A DNA stretch of 9,621 bases from an uncultured Actinomycetes bacterium. Lineage in GTDB: Bacteria; Actinomycetota; Thermoleophilia; Solirubrobacterales; Solirubrobacteraceae. Position 1 is the stretch's first letter, and each line of letters starts with the position of its first letter. Position numbers and translations under genes: made by a program. Of the stretch, positions 1-6,410 are shown one piece after another. The notes beneath the pieces were generated by a model. That model was not told the origin of the DNA. It saw nothing but the letters and a program-made list of their open reading frames with translations, and ran no database searches. The DNA lies in NCBI GenBank assembly GCA_937888775.1, contig CALAQT010000327.1:1-9621 (forward strand). The letters are read 5' to 3'.

Positions 1-1181
1 CTGCTCATGACCACAATCGCGCTCTCACCCTGACCACATCGATGCCGGGAGACCCCGAATACGTCGGTCAGCCGCGTTCGCACGCGTTCGCCGGCATTGA
101 TGTTGCGGTCGATCGGGCTAATGACCGTGCCGCCGCCCTGTTGGCATGGACTCGGCATCGCGATCAGATAGCTGCTGAGCGCGTTGGCGACGCGGTAGGG
201 AGCGATGAAGGTCACGATCGCGGTCTCGCGTCCGCCGGCGCCGGATTGCAGCGTCACACCGACCGGGTGGTGAAGACGGCGCGTGATCGTCCCTGGCGGC
301 GGCCCGTGGAATCGAGCGGTTGGACACGAATTGGCGGCTGGCGCCCGGCTGGTGTCCTGGCAGATCGTGGCGCCGAAGCGGTAGGTGATCGCGGTCAGCG
401 CGCCGGTGGGCTGGGGTCGGGGCGCTGTGCTCTGGCCAGAGCCGGTGCTTCCGCCGCCCTGCTCACCGATCGTGCCTGGCTGGTGGCCGGGCAAGACGAT
501 CAGATACGCGCCGGTGGCCGGTTCGACGGGTTTTGAGATCACGTGTCCTCGGGCCCGATAGGTGACGCTCTGCGCGTGAGCGCCGAGCAGGCCGAAGGAG
601 ATCCAGCGCTGCTCGGACGCCGCGACGGTGGTGTGCGAAATGACTCCACTCTGGGGAATCCCGGAGGCCTGGTCAGAGAATGTGATGCCGGGCGGGTTGC
701 AGTCCTGGGCGCTGGTCGGTGTCGTTACCTGGGAGTCAGCGATGGCGTTGGGCGGCAGCGGGTGAAATCGTTGGTCGTCACCGAACGCGCCATCGCGGCC
801 AAGCACCCCGAGCTGGCCACGGTAGAGGCGCCCGATCTGCACGCAGACCAGGTCCCGGGTGGTGTGCACGATCCGCATGCCCCACGGCAGCCCACCGGCT
901 GGATCGGGAACACTCAGCGCCAACAGCCGCGACCCACCGCGGGCCGGGACCCCGATCCCGGCCGACGGGGAACTCCGCCGTGGTGCGCTCACCGGCGAGC
1001 CGGTGCCGAGGACTCCTGCGGCGAGCGCGACCGCCGCCATCACCAGCAGCAGCGCTGCGGCTGCGAACAGGCGCAGCGGAACGACTCGCCGTCCCCTCTC
1101 GGGCCGCGTACGCGCCTGGCGTGTCTGCTCGCTGGCGGCCTCTATCAGCTGGCGGCCGAGTGCGTCGAGGAAATCGGTCAT
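1..1181 (-). CDS. Membrane-anchored partner of ECF sigma factor (3' end beyond window)
   Basis: The minus frame stays open from the ATG at 1181 to the left edge, giving at least 393 residues with no stop. The N-terminus (MTDFLDALGRQLIEAA) is a short basic cytoplasmic segment. It is followed by one hydrophobic helix at about residues 37-59 and a large outward-facing part. Residues about 117-142 contain LGVLGRDGAFGDDQRFH, which I associate with an uncharacterised family found beside ECF sigma genes in Solirubrobacterales-type genomes. A Gly/Pro/Ser-rich linker lies near residues 243-260, before a second extracellular segment with paired cysteines. The start overlaps the sigma stop as ATGA, so the two proteins are probably made together. 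The topology and coupling suggest a sensor or anti-sigma partner, but no ZAS zinc motif (HxxxCxxC) is visible, so the regulatory role is inference. The C-terminus is not in the window. Confidence 0.8.
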   Translation of the reverse strand, partial: MTDFLDALGRQLIEAASEQTRQARTRPERGRRVVPLRLFAAAALLLVMAAVALAAGVLGTGSPVSAPRRSSPSAGIGVPARGGSRLLALSVPDPAGGLPWGMRIVHTTRDLVCVQIGRLYRGQLGVLGRDGAFGDDQRFHPLPPNAIADSQVTTPTSAQDCNPPGITFSDQASGIPQSGVISHTTVAASEQRWISFGLLGAHAQSVTYRARGHVISKPVEPATGAYLIVLPGHQPGTIGEQGGGSTGSGQSTAPRPQPTGALTAITYRFGATICQDTSRAPAANSCPTARFHGPPPGTITRRLHHPVGVTLQSGAGGRETAIVTFIAPYRVANALSSYLIAMPSPCQQGGGTVISPIDRNINAGERVRTRLTDVFGVSRHRCGQGESAIVVMS

Positions 1182-1738
1182 CTCAATGCCCCCATCGCGC
1201 CGCGCAGCGTCTGCAGAGCCCGGCTGACACGCTTTCTGACCACGGCCTCCGAGCAGCGCAAACCGCCCGCGATCTCCGAGTAGTCCTGTTCATCCAAGAT
1301 CCGCGCCCGCAGCGCCTCAAACTGCTCCTGCGGCAACACCGCCGCGAGCTCCACGGCCACATCCGTCGCATCGACGAGCTCATCGATCCGCCGCAAATCT
1401 TCGTCATCGATGCTCACCGGCTCCAACGCCAGCCGCGTGCGTGCCACCTGCTCGACCTGTCCTCTGCGCACGCTGTCGGTCAACTTGTTGCGCGTGATCG
1501 TCATCAGCCACGCCACCGGCTCACCAGGCAGCTCCCGCTCAGGGCCGAGCACCGCTGCCAGCGCCGCCGCGAACGTCTCGGCCAACAGGTCCGCGGCCAC
1601 CTCCGGGTTCCTCGTTCGCCGTCCCAGGAACGCGAGCACCACTGCTCGGCGCCGGCTGTAAAGCGCTCCGAACGCCTGCCCATCACCGGCACGCGTGGCA
1701 TGCAGTAGCTCGAGATCACCCCGCTTCTCTTCAGGCAT
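1178..1738 (-). CDS. ECF (group 4) RNA polymerase sigma factor
   Basis: This 186-residue protein has the two-domain ECF layout. Sigma region 2 spans about residues 10-90 (DLELLHATRAGDGQAFGALY, then LLAETFAAALA and the PVAWLMTITRNKLTDSVRR segment). Region 4 spans about 128-178, with the recognition helix-turn-helix in DYSEIAGGLRCSEAVVRKRVSRAL at residues 152-175. It directs core RNA polymerase to a dedicated promoter set. The length is normal for an ECF factor. The ATG at 1738 is preceded by GGGG only 3-4 nt upstream, so the Shine-Dalgarno match is poor; no better in-frame start was seen nearby. The stop overlaps the start of the membrane protein by ATGA, indicating a two-gene operon. A palindrome at 1808-1825 and a weak promoter at 1765-1794 lie upstream. 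The regulon cannot be inferred. Confidence 0.92.
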   Translation of the reverse strand: MPEEKRGDLELLHATRAGDGQAFGALYSRRRAVVLAFLGRRTRNPEVAADLLAETFAAALAAVLGPERELPGEPVAWLMTITRNKLTDSVRRGQVEQVARTRLALEPVSIDDEDLRRIDELVDATDVAVELAAVLPQEQFEALRARILDEQDYSEIAGGLRCSEAVVRKRVSRALQTLRGAMGALR

Positions 1739-1764
1739 CTACCCCAATTGACGCAGAACCGCCG

Positions 1765-1794
1765 ATTCTGTGACCGAGCCAGCCAAATCAACAA
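1765..1794 (-). promoter_or_regulatory. Weak candidate promoter of the sigma/membrane-protein operon
   Basis: On the minus strand TTGTTG (1794-1789) and CAGAAT (1770-1765) are separated by 18 nt. They resemble -35 and -10 boxes, and the -10 lies about 27 nt before the sigma start. Both hexamers deviate from consensus, and autoregulation by the ECF factor would use other motifs, so this is tentative. Confidence 0.25.
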
Positions 1795-1807
1795 CGAGGC
1801 GTCTGTG

Positions 1808-1825
1808 CGTGAGCGCGCGCTCACG
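1808..1825. promoter_or_regulatory. 18-bp perfect palindrome upstream of the ECF sigma operon
   Basis: CGTGAGCGCGCGCTCACG is a perfect inverted repeat with 9-bp arms and no spacer. It lies 70-87 bp upstream of the sigma ATG and 13 bp beyond the candidate -35. Position and symmetry fit a dimeric regulator's operator. It is too GC-rich and loop-less to be a good terminator. The function is inferred. Confidence 0.4.
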
Positions 1826-2019
1826 AGCGAAGCCGAAACGCTCCAGTCACGTTCGAGTAGCTCAAACACGGACCGATTGCGATGCCCGAACAGATGCGCA
1901 TGAACGCGACTGGATCGCCAACGGACCGCCCGGCATCAGCCGGCCCTCGATCGCCGGACCCTGCGCCCGGCGAACTCCGAGTAGTCGGTTGACTGATCGT
2001 TCGGAGGCCTGCGCACGAG

Positions 2020-2054
2020 CGGGTTGCGGTCATGATCGAACCGTCCGCAACCCG
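2020..2054 (+). repeat. Perfect 10-bp-arm inverted repeat (head hairpin of repeat A)
   Basis: CGGGTTGCGG (2020-2029) and CCGCAACCCG (2045-2054) are perfect reverse complements around a 15-nt loop that contains TGATCG. Five bases later comes TAAACGAAC. Copy B has a stem of different sequence with the same loop word, followed directly by TAAACGAAC. There is no U-tract, so this is not a typical intrinsic terminator. Confidence 0.6.
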
Positions 2055-2143
2055 ATCGGTAAACGAACAGGCGCGACCGGGCGGAGATGCCGTCGGTCCC
2101 GCTTCGCCTACGCGAGCGGCAGTGTCGCGGACGCGATCACCGA

Positions 2144-2169
2144 CTCCTGCTTGTCGTTCCAGGCAGGAG
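2144..2169 (+). repeat. 10-bp hairpin inside repeat A
   Basis: CTCCTGCTTG (2144-2153) pairs with CAGGCAGGAG (2160-2169), with one G-U wobble, around the 6-nt loop TCGTTC. The matching place in copy B (7874-7901) also folds, with CTGG/CCAG inside GCGT/ACGC and a 7-nt loop. Confidence 0.5.
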
Positions 2170-2371
2170 CGGCGGGCAGGGTCGGCCGATACTTCTGCGT
2201 CGCTCTGGCGTGGCGGTAGTGTGACGAACGGCGGTCTGGGCTTGTGCCGGCGTCGGCGATCACGACTGGTGCACAGACTGGTCAGAGGTAATGCTGGAGG
2301 ATGGTCGGGCTCCGTGCGGCCGAGAGGGCGTTCGCCGCCGCGTGGGAGCCCGGCCCCTCTCAACACTGTCC

Positions 2372-2400
2372 TTGACCGTGAGTTTGAGCGGGCGTAGAGT
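2372..2400 (+). promoter_or_regulatory. Sigma-A-like promoter of the lysozyme gene
   Basis: TTGACC (-35, 2372-2377) and TAGAGT (-10, 2395-2400) are separated by exactly 17 nt. This is a good match to the housekeeping pattern TTGACn-17-TAnnnT. Transcription would start near 2407, leaving a leader of about 118 nt before the GTG at 2525. Confidence 0.55.
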
Positions 2401-2512
2401 CGATCTAACAGGGCCTGGGCCGCCTGTCGCGGCGGTCGAGCACCCCAGAGTGACCGGGTTTCTCGATTGGCTGCGTTTCTGACCGAGGTGTCTGCCGCCC
2501 GCTGGCTGACAG

Positions 2513-2518
2513 AGGAGG
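2513..2518 (+). promoter_or_regulatory. Strong ribosome-binding site AGGAGG
   Basis: AGGAGG, within AGAGGAGG, lies 6 nt upstream of the GTG at 2525. It is the best Shine-Dalgarno sequence in the window and decides the lysozyme start in favour of the GTG over the internal ATG at 2600. Confidence 0.85.
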
Positions 2519-2524
2519 CCAATC

Positions 2525-3691
2525 GTGATTCGCAGATGGAGACCGAGTAGCCGCACTGCTCGCTTGCTAGCCGTGGGGGGCGTTGCTCGGAAACGCGCGA
2601 TGTGGCTGTCAGTGCTCGCGTTGGTCGCTGGTCTGGCGCTTGCGGCCTCGACCGGGGCCCAGGGATCTCCGCCGTGCACGCAGCCCAATGGGTGTGGCTC
2701 GGCCAACGTGACTCTTGATCCCACCGGGGGTCAAGACCGCGGCGGCTCGACGCAGATCAGCTCTAGCGACGTGGCGAGCGTGCACGTCCAGTGGAACGCG
2801 GATTGCCCCAACAGCAATCCCCCAAGCAGTGGCGTGCCGGGGAACTACTGGTGGGTCGATGTCACTATCCAGCGAGCGGACGGTTCCACCGCCGTCTACG
2901 ATAGCGCCGCCTATGGCCCCGGCCCACCCTACAGCGCCCCGCCGGGGGAAGACTCGCTGGACCTGAGTGTGAACAGGACCCTCCAGGCCGACGGCACACC
3001 GCTTCAAAGGGAGACCTTCACTTGGACCGTCAGACTCAAGTGCCACGGCGACATTGCGATCATTGGCGCAGGCGAGTTCACAATGTGCAACGGCGCGACC
3101 GCGACTAGCAAGGATGGAAGCGAGTTCATCAAGCAAGAGGAAGCCCTCAAGCTGCACGAATACGAGGACACCGCCGAGGGGCAGACACCGGCGACATCGC
3201 ACAATTGCACGATCGGGTGGGGTCACAAGATCCACGACGGGGAATGCGAGTGCGCATTCCAGTCCCCGACCTCGACATGCGAGACCAAGTCTGAGCAGCG
3301 GTTCTACAAAGGGATCGACGAGAAGGAGGCCCAGAAGCTGCTCGATGCGGACATCAGAACCGCAGAAAAGCTCTTTGTGCCGGATCTGGCGCTTCCGCTC
3401 AACCAGTGTCAGCTCGACGCGCTGACGGACTTCTACTTGAACATCGGCCGCCAGGGACGCTATCAGCCCAACCGAGACAAGAATGGCAAGGTCATACCGA
3501 AACCCAAGAAGGGGGAACCCAAGAACGGCTACGGCTTTCACCTGAGTGGGCTCGCTAAGGATTTAGAGGACGGCAACTACGGCAACATTCCAACGCAGAT
3601 CCTCTCGTGGGACACGGCGAAGACCGACCCGGACCACAACCGTCGCGCGGCGGACGCTGCAACGTTCAGCGGGCCGTGTGGCGGGTGCTGA
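2525..3691 (+). CDS. Secreted GH24 (T4-type) lysozyme / muramidase with extra N-terminal domain
   Basis: This 388-residue protein would cleave the beta-1,4 bond between MurNAc and GlcNAc in peptidoglycan. A long basic N-terminus (about 25 residues) precedes a hydrophobic stretch, WLSVLALVAGLALAAS (27-42), and a likely cleavage site near residues 45-47, so it is exported or membrane-tethered. Residues about 50-190 form a Cys/Pro/Tyr-rich, beta-looking domain I do not recognise. The GH24 catalytic domain runs from about 196 to the end. E206 in KQEEALKLHEYED and D215, nine residues later, match E11 and D20 of T4 lysozyme; T229 in CTIGWGH matches T26. DALTDFYLNIG (298-308) and NRRAADAATF (372-381) match the conserved family C-terminal blocks. 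Inserts lie between D215 and T229 and at about 238-258, where several Cys cluster. Lys/AAG-rich stretches look unlike the neighbours, which suggests phage or transferred ancestry. Role could be wall remodelling, or killing of other bacteria. Confidence 0.9.
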   Translation: MIRRWRPSSRTARLLAVGGVARKRAMWLSVLALVAGLALAASTGAQGSPPCTQPNGCGSANVTLDPTGGQDRGGSTQISSSDVASVHVQWNADCPNSNPPSSGVPGNYWWVDVTIQRADGSTAVYDSAAYGPGPPYSAPPGEDSLDLSVNRTLQADGTPLQRETFTWTVRLKCHGDIAIIGAGEFTMCNGATATSKDGSEFIKQEEALKLHEYEDTAEGQTPATSHNCTIGWGHKIHDGECECAFQSPTSTCETKSEQRFYKGIDEKEAQKLLDADIRTAEKLFVPDLALPLNQCQLDALTDFYLNIGRQGRYQPNRDKNGKVIPKPKKGEPKNGYGFHLSGLAKDLEDGNYGNIPTQILSWDTAKTDPDHNRRAADAATFSGPCGGC

Positions 3692-3765
3692 TTATCGGCC
3701 GCGCGCATGTGAGGAGATCCGGGCCTGAGAGATGACGCTCGTCGCGCAGCTTGCTTCTTGTCGAA

Positions 3766-3800
3766 GCAGGAGCGCTCTCCCTTGTAGCCGTGGCTCCTGC
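3766..3800 (+). terminator. Possible hairpin downstream of the lysozyme gene
   Basis: GCAGGAGC (3766-3773) and GCTCCTGC (3793-3800) are perfect 8-bp arms around a 19-nt loop, 75 nt after the lysozyme stop. No T-run follows, so terminator function is uncertain. The rest of 3692-3941 shows nothing recognisable. Confidence 0.3.
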
Positions 3801-3941
3801 CCGGGACGAGGACCAGGGCGAGACAGAGTCGCGCCGGCGCTCCCGCTCTGGCAGGCGAAGCAGGCTGCGAGGGTTGCGTGCCGCGAGTGCGACCGTTGGT
3901 GAGGCGAGCGTCGGCGGTCTGGTCGTTGACAATGTGGGGCG

Positions 3942-4808
3942 ATGATTGCTGGGTTGGCGTTGGCGTTGGGCTCGGCGCTGGGCACGAACGTCGCGTTTTT
4001 GTTAAAGCAGCGTGGTGCGGTGTTGGCGCCCGCCGTGCGGGCGCGTCATCCCCTGCGCAGCGCTGTGGGCCTGTTTCGCTCCCGCTGGTTCTCGCTGGGT
4101 TGGGCCGTCGCGGTTGTTGCGTGGGGGCTTCATGTGGGCGCGCTTGCGTTGTTGCCGCTGTCGGTCGTGCAGGCCGTGCTCTCAGGCGGGTTGGTGTTTC
4201 TCGCGGTGCTCGCCGAGCGCTATTTCGGTTTTCACCTCGGCCGCCGGCAATGGGCCGGCGTGATCGTCACGGCGTTCGGGCTTGCAGTGATCGCGATCAC
4301 GGGGGGGGCGCACACCAGCGCGCTACGTCACTACTCGCTGGCGGGGCTGATCGCCGTCGAGTGCGGTGTCTTTGCGCTCGGTGTCGCGCTGATCCGAGTC
4401 TCGATGCGTGGCAGCCTCGGCCCCGCCGCACGGGGACTCCTGCTCGGCGCTGCGGCCGGGGTGCTGTTCGGGGTGTCCGACATCGCCCTGAAGTACCTCA
4501 CCGGGGCCTTGCACGGGGGGTTGCATCGGATCGTGAGCGAGTGGACTTTGGCGGCGCTGGCGGCTTCGGTGCTGGCGTTCTACGCCTCGGCTCGCGGGCT
4601 TCAGCTGGGTCCTGGGGTGGCGGTGATCGCGTTCACCTCGGTCGCCGCAAACCTCGCCGCGATCATGGGCGGCATTCTCGTGTTCCGCGACCCGATCGGG
4701 ATCGGCGCGCTAGCCATCGTCGCGCGGTTGATCGCCTTCTGCCTCGTGATCGCCGGAGCGGCACTGATGCCCGCCCCAGTGCGAGCCCGTGGGGCGCCGG
4801 CGCGCTAG
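3942..4808 (+). CDS. DMT/EamA-like multispanning membrane transporter
   Basis: The product has 288 residues, most of them in about nine or ten hydrophobic helices. The first helix carries SALGTNVAFLLKQRGA; later ones include WAVAVVAWGLHVGALALLPLSVVQAV, GVIVTAFGLAVIAITGG and, at the end, GVAVIAFTSVAANLAAIMGGILVFRDPIG followed by a last helix. This two-half arrangement, with short loops and a conserved Pro-Leu-Ser-Val-Val-Gln in the middle of a helix, fits the drug/metabolite transporter superfamily (EamA or NIPA-like branch). These export or import small metabolites or cations; the substrate cannot be told. The ATG at 3942 is the first possible start after an in-frame TGA at 3927. Its Shine-Dalgarno is poor (GGGG only 2 nt away). 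The gene is apparently monocistronic and convergent with the propeller gene. Confidence 0.8.
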   Translation: MIAGLALALGSALGTNVAFLLKQRGAVLAPAVRARHPLRSAVGLFRSRWFSLGWAVAVVAWGLHVGALALLPLSVVQAVLSGGLVFLAVLAERYFGFHLGRRQWAGVIVTAFGLAVIAITGGAHTSALRHYSLAGLIAVECGVFALGVALIRVSMRGSLGPAARGLLLGAAAGVLFGVSDIALKYLTGALHGGLHRIVSEWTLAALAASVLAFYASARGLQLGPGVAVIAFTSVAANLAAIMGGILVFRDPIGIGALAIVARLIAFCLVIAGAALMPAPVRARGAPAR

Positions 4809-4972
4809 CGGAGGCTTCTTGCCAGGCCTGACTGCGAGCGTTCGCGGCAGCCGCTCAAGCCTCTGCGGATCTTCGGCGCGGTCATTCACTGGCGCTGCCG
4901 GTTGCCGCTTCGCACGCGACCCGGACCAGCCTCGTAGGGAATTGGGCGACCGCTCGTCCTGTTCGCGGCGCG

Positions 4973-4987
4973 CCCCGCTCAACGGGG
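4973..4987. terminator. Small GC hairpin between convergent genes
   Basis: CCCCG and CGGGG flank the 5-nt loop CTCAA and overlap the stop codon of the propeller gene. It could help end transcription from both sides, but it has only 5 bp and no T-run. The remainder of 4809-4978 shows nothing else. Confidence 0.25.
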
Positions 4988-5770
4988 GAGAGGCTGCCGG
5001 GAGGGTGAGCCAAGGACAAAAACACGGCGGACGTGGGGGCGCTCGCAGGAATGGCTCACGACTCGCCGAAGTCCGTGTCCGTCTCGTCCGATCACATAGA
5101 GCCCGTTGTTGTTGATGAAGGCGATGTACTTGCCGTTTGGCGACCATGCCGGCTGCGTGCCGAACGCCGTGGTCAACTGGCGCACGTGTTTGCCGGTCGC
5201 GCTGCAGATGTAGATGTTTTGCCCGGCGTCTGACACGGCGCCGGTGTAGGCCAACTGGCTGCCGTCCGGCGACCAGTCAGGGGAGACCGGTGGCCGGTAG
5301 CGGTTGTAGAACATGCGCCGTAGCCGAGAACCGTTGGGTCTGATCGTCCATATGCCGGTCTGCGGCGGTTGGCATGCGGCGCTGAAGGCGATCGTCCCGG
5401 CCAGCGACCAGGTGGGCTCATCAGTGCATCCCCGCATGATCTGGCGCAGCCCGGTCCCATCGGTCGCCACCGCAAAGAGATGAGGGATGAGGTCTGGAGG
5501 CTGACCGCCGACGAACACGAGCCGGCGGCCATCTGGCGCCCAGGTGACCTCGGACTCAGCAATCACGGTCGGCGAGTTGATCTTGATCTGTTGCAGCCCC
5601 GTCCCGTTCTGGCCGATCGCCTCTAGGCCTTCACTCGTGAACATCGCGAGGTGCTTGCCGTCTGGCGACCAGACCGCGTTACTGTCAGAGCAGCCGCCGG
5701 CCGGACAGGCGCGCAACGGGCGCAGTCCGCGGCCGCTGGGCAGCACGGTCTCGATCTGAGACCAGACCAA
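4979..5770 (-). CDS. TolB/PD40-type beta-propeller protein, N-terminus missing
   Basis: About 263 residues carry at least five PD40 (WD40-like) blades. The recurring W-S/A-P-D/N-G motifs are in AVWSPDGKHLAMF, VTWAPDGRRLVFV, PTWSLAGTIAFS, PDWSPDGSQLAYT and PAWSPNGKYIAFI, each followed by a G-x-G-L-R/Q strand. Such propellers are usually extracytoplasmic binding or scaffold domains. There is no signal peptide and no credible start: the only non-ATG start available is the TTG at 5770, which has no Shine-Dalgarno, and the frame continues open without ATG, GTG or TTG into the antisense of a transposase fragment. The likeliest reading is that the 5' part of the gene, with signal sequence and first blades, was lost when the IS256-type element inserted or rearranged next to it. 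It may be a non-expressed remnant. The C-terminus after the last blade (from about SHSCERPHV) is not propeller-like. Confidence 0.7.
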   Translation of the reverse strand: MVWSQIETVLPSGRGLRPLRACPAGGCSDSNAVWSPDGKHLAMFTSEGLEAIGQNGTGLQQIKINSPTVIAESEVTWAPDGRRLVFVGGQPPDLIPHLFAVATDGTGLRQIMRGCTDEPTWSLAGTIAFSAACQPPQTGIWTIRPNGSRLRRMFYNRYRPPVSPDWSPDGSQLAYTGAVSDAGQNIYICSATGKHVRQLTTAFGTQPAWSPNGKYIAFINNNGLYVIGRDGHGLRRVVSHSCERPHVRRVFVLGSPSRQPLPR

Positions 5771-5821
5771 GTGTGGCCAGGACTCGCCGCTCCCAGGCCC
5801 TCTGGGCTGCAGGACCCGTAA

Positions 5822-6180
5822 GTACGCCGCTGCCAGGAGCCCGTCGGCGAGCAGGTCGAGACCGATGCGCGGTCGACGTCGAAGTCCTCGGTCTCCAGAG
5901 CGTTCGTGGCGCGCACCCGCGACGCGCTGTGGCGGTTGATGGGCCGCCAGCTGGCTGATCTGCGCCTGGCGGTGCTGATGCTCGACGGGATCGAGATCAA
6001 AGGCCGGATGAGCATCGTCGCGTTGGGGATCAGTACCGAGGGCGACAAGCTCGCGCTCGGGCTATGGGCCGGCACCACCAGAACTCGCCCGTCGCTAGCG
6101 CGCTGCTCTCAGACCTCGTCTCACGCGGGCTTGACGTCGAGCAGGGCGTGCTGTTCGTCATCGACGGGTCTAAAGCGCCT
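5822..6180 (+). pseudogene. Decayed IS256/Mutator-family transposase fragment
   Basis: In frame from about 5822 the translation EPVGEQVETDARSTSKSSVSRAFVARTRDALW, then LAVLMLDGIEIKGR, then VALGISTEGDKLALGLWAG matches the middle of IS256-type DDE transposases. Near 6080 a single missing base moves the homology to the next frame, where ASALLSDLVSRGLDVEQGVLFVIDGSKA continues it. After 6180 the frame shifts again and homology is lost. The first catalytic Asp is the codon at 5984 (LDG) and the second at 6163 (IDG). The third catalytic residue (Glu) and both protein ends are absent, and a stop (TAA, 5819) lies just upstream. No terminal inverted repeats or target duplication could be identified. The element is dead and its left edge abuts the truncated propeller gene. 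Confidence 0.88.
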
Positions 6181-6398
6181 CCAACGCAGTCGCGAACTCG
6201 CCGGCGTCGAGGAGACTGCTGGTTACGGAGCGTGCGTGCTTACTCGCTTCCGGTGTGATGGCTAACGAGAGCCGAGAGGCGGCCCCGGAGTCGCCGAGCC
6301 GCGTCGATTCGGGCAACTCCACGGACTGAGCACCGGCCCTGAGTGACCTACCCCCGCGCTCGTGCCGCAGCTGAACTGAGCGGCCCCCACCGCCGGGA

Positions 6399-6404
6399 TA
6401 CACT
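6399..6404 (+). promoter_or_regulatory. -10 element for a leaderless PRC-barrel mRNA
   Basis: TACACT fits TAnnnT and ends 6 nt before the ATG at 6411. That spacing would put the transcription start on or next to the A of the start codon. No Shine-Dalgarno is present, which agrees with leaderless translation, common in actinobacteria. A weak -35-like CTGAGC lies 17 nt further upstream (6376-6381). Confidence 0.45.
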
Positions 6405-6410
6405 CCCCCG

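Larger units (their letters stand above)
2020..2288 (+). repeat. Diverged structured direct repeat, copy A
   Basis: This segment shares six short blocks, in order, with copy B at 7751-7998. The blocks are TGATCG (2033), TAAACGAAC (2060), CGCTTCG (2100), GAGCGGCAG (2114), CGCTCTGGCGTGG (2201) and TCAGAGG (2282). CGCTTCG to GAGCGGCAG is 14 nt and CGCTCTGGCGTGG to TCAGAGG is 81 nt in both copies; the other intervals differ by indels. The block TGATCG lies in the loop of a leading hairpin in each copy, and further hairpins occupy matching places. The boundaries are approximate. The nature is unknown: a structured RNA, a mobile-element remnant or a decayed coding sequence. Confidence 0.6.
1739..2524. 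other. Gene-free region with structured elements
   Basis: I see no convincing gene here. Long open frames exist on both strands, but their products are Arg/Pro/Ser/Thr-rich, have no recognisable domain and lack ribosome-binding sites. The region holds the 18-bp palindrome (1808-1825), repeat copy A (about 2020-2288) with a 10-bp-arm hairpin at its head and a second 10-bp hairpin at 2144-2169, and the promoter (2372-2400) and leader of the lysozyme gene. Confidence 0.6.

Noticed and set aside
42..1283. Long plus-strand open frames opposite the membrane-protein gene
   Set aside because: They are codon-register mirrors of the minus gene, which has a membrane helix, a family motif and coupling to the sigma gene. 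The plus products are low-complexity Arg/Gly-rich.
1845..1870. GTTCGAGT as a tRNA T-loop
   Set aside because: No acceptor stem, D-arm or anticodon arm can be folded around it; no tRNA or rRNA gene was found in the window.
1821..2522. 233-codon open frame on the minus strand
   Set aside because: No recognisable motif and biased Arg/Ser/Pro composition; it overlaps the structured repeat and the promoter of the lysozyme gene.
2400..2524. Riboswitch (for example ydaO/c-di-AMP) in the lysozyme leader
   Set aside because: The leader is only about 118 nt and none of the conserved ydaO words are present; only a small CCGCC/GGCGG hairpin is seen.
2609..3541. 310-codon minus open frame inside the lysozyme gene
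   Set aside because: The plus strand carries the complete GH24 triad, signal peptide, RBS and promoter, so the minus frame is its antisense shadow.
3926..3931. TTGACA as a -35 box for the transporter gene
   Set aside because: At 16-18 nt downstream there is no TAnnnT, and that place is already inside the gene.
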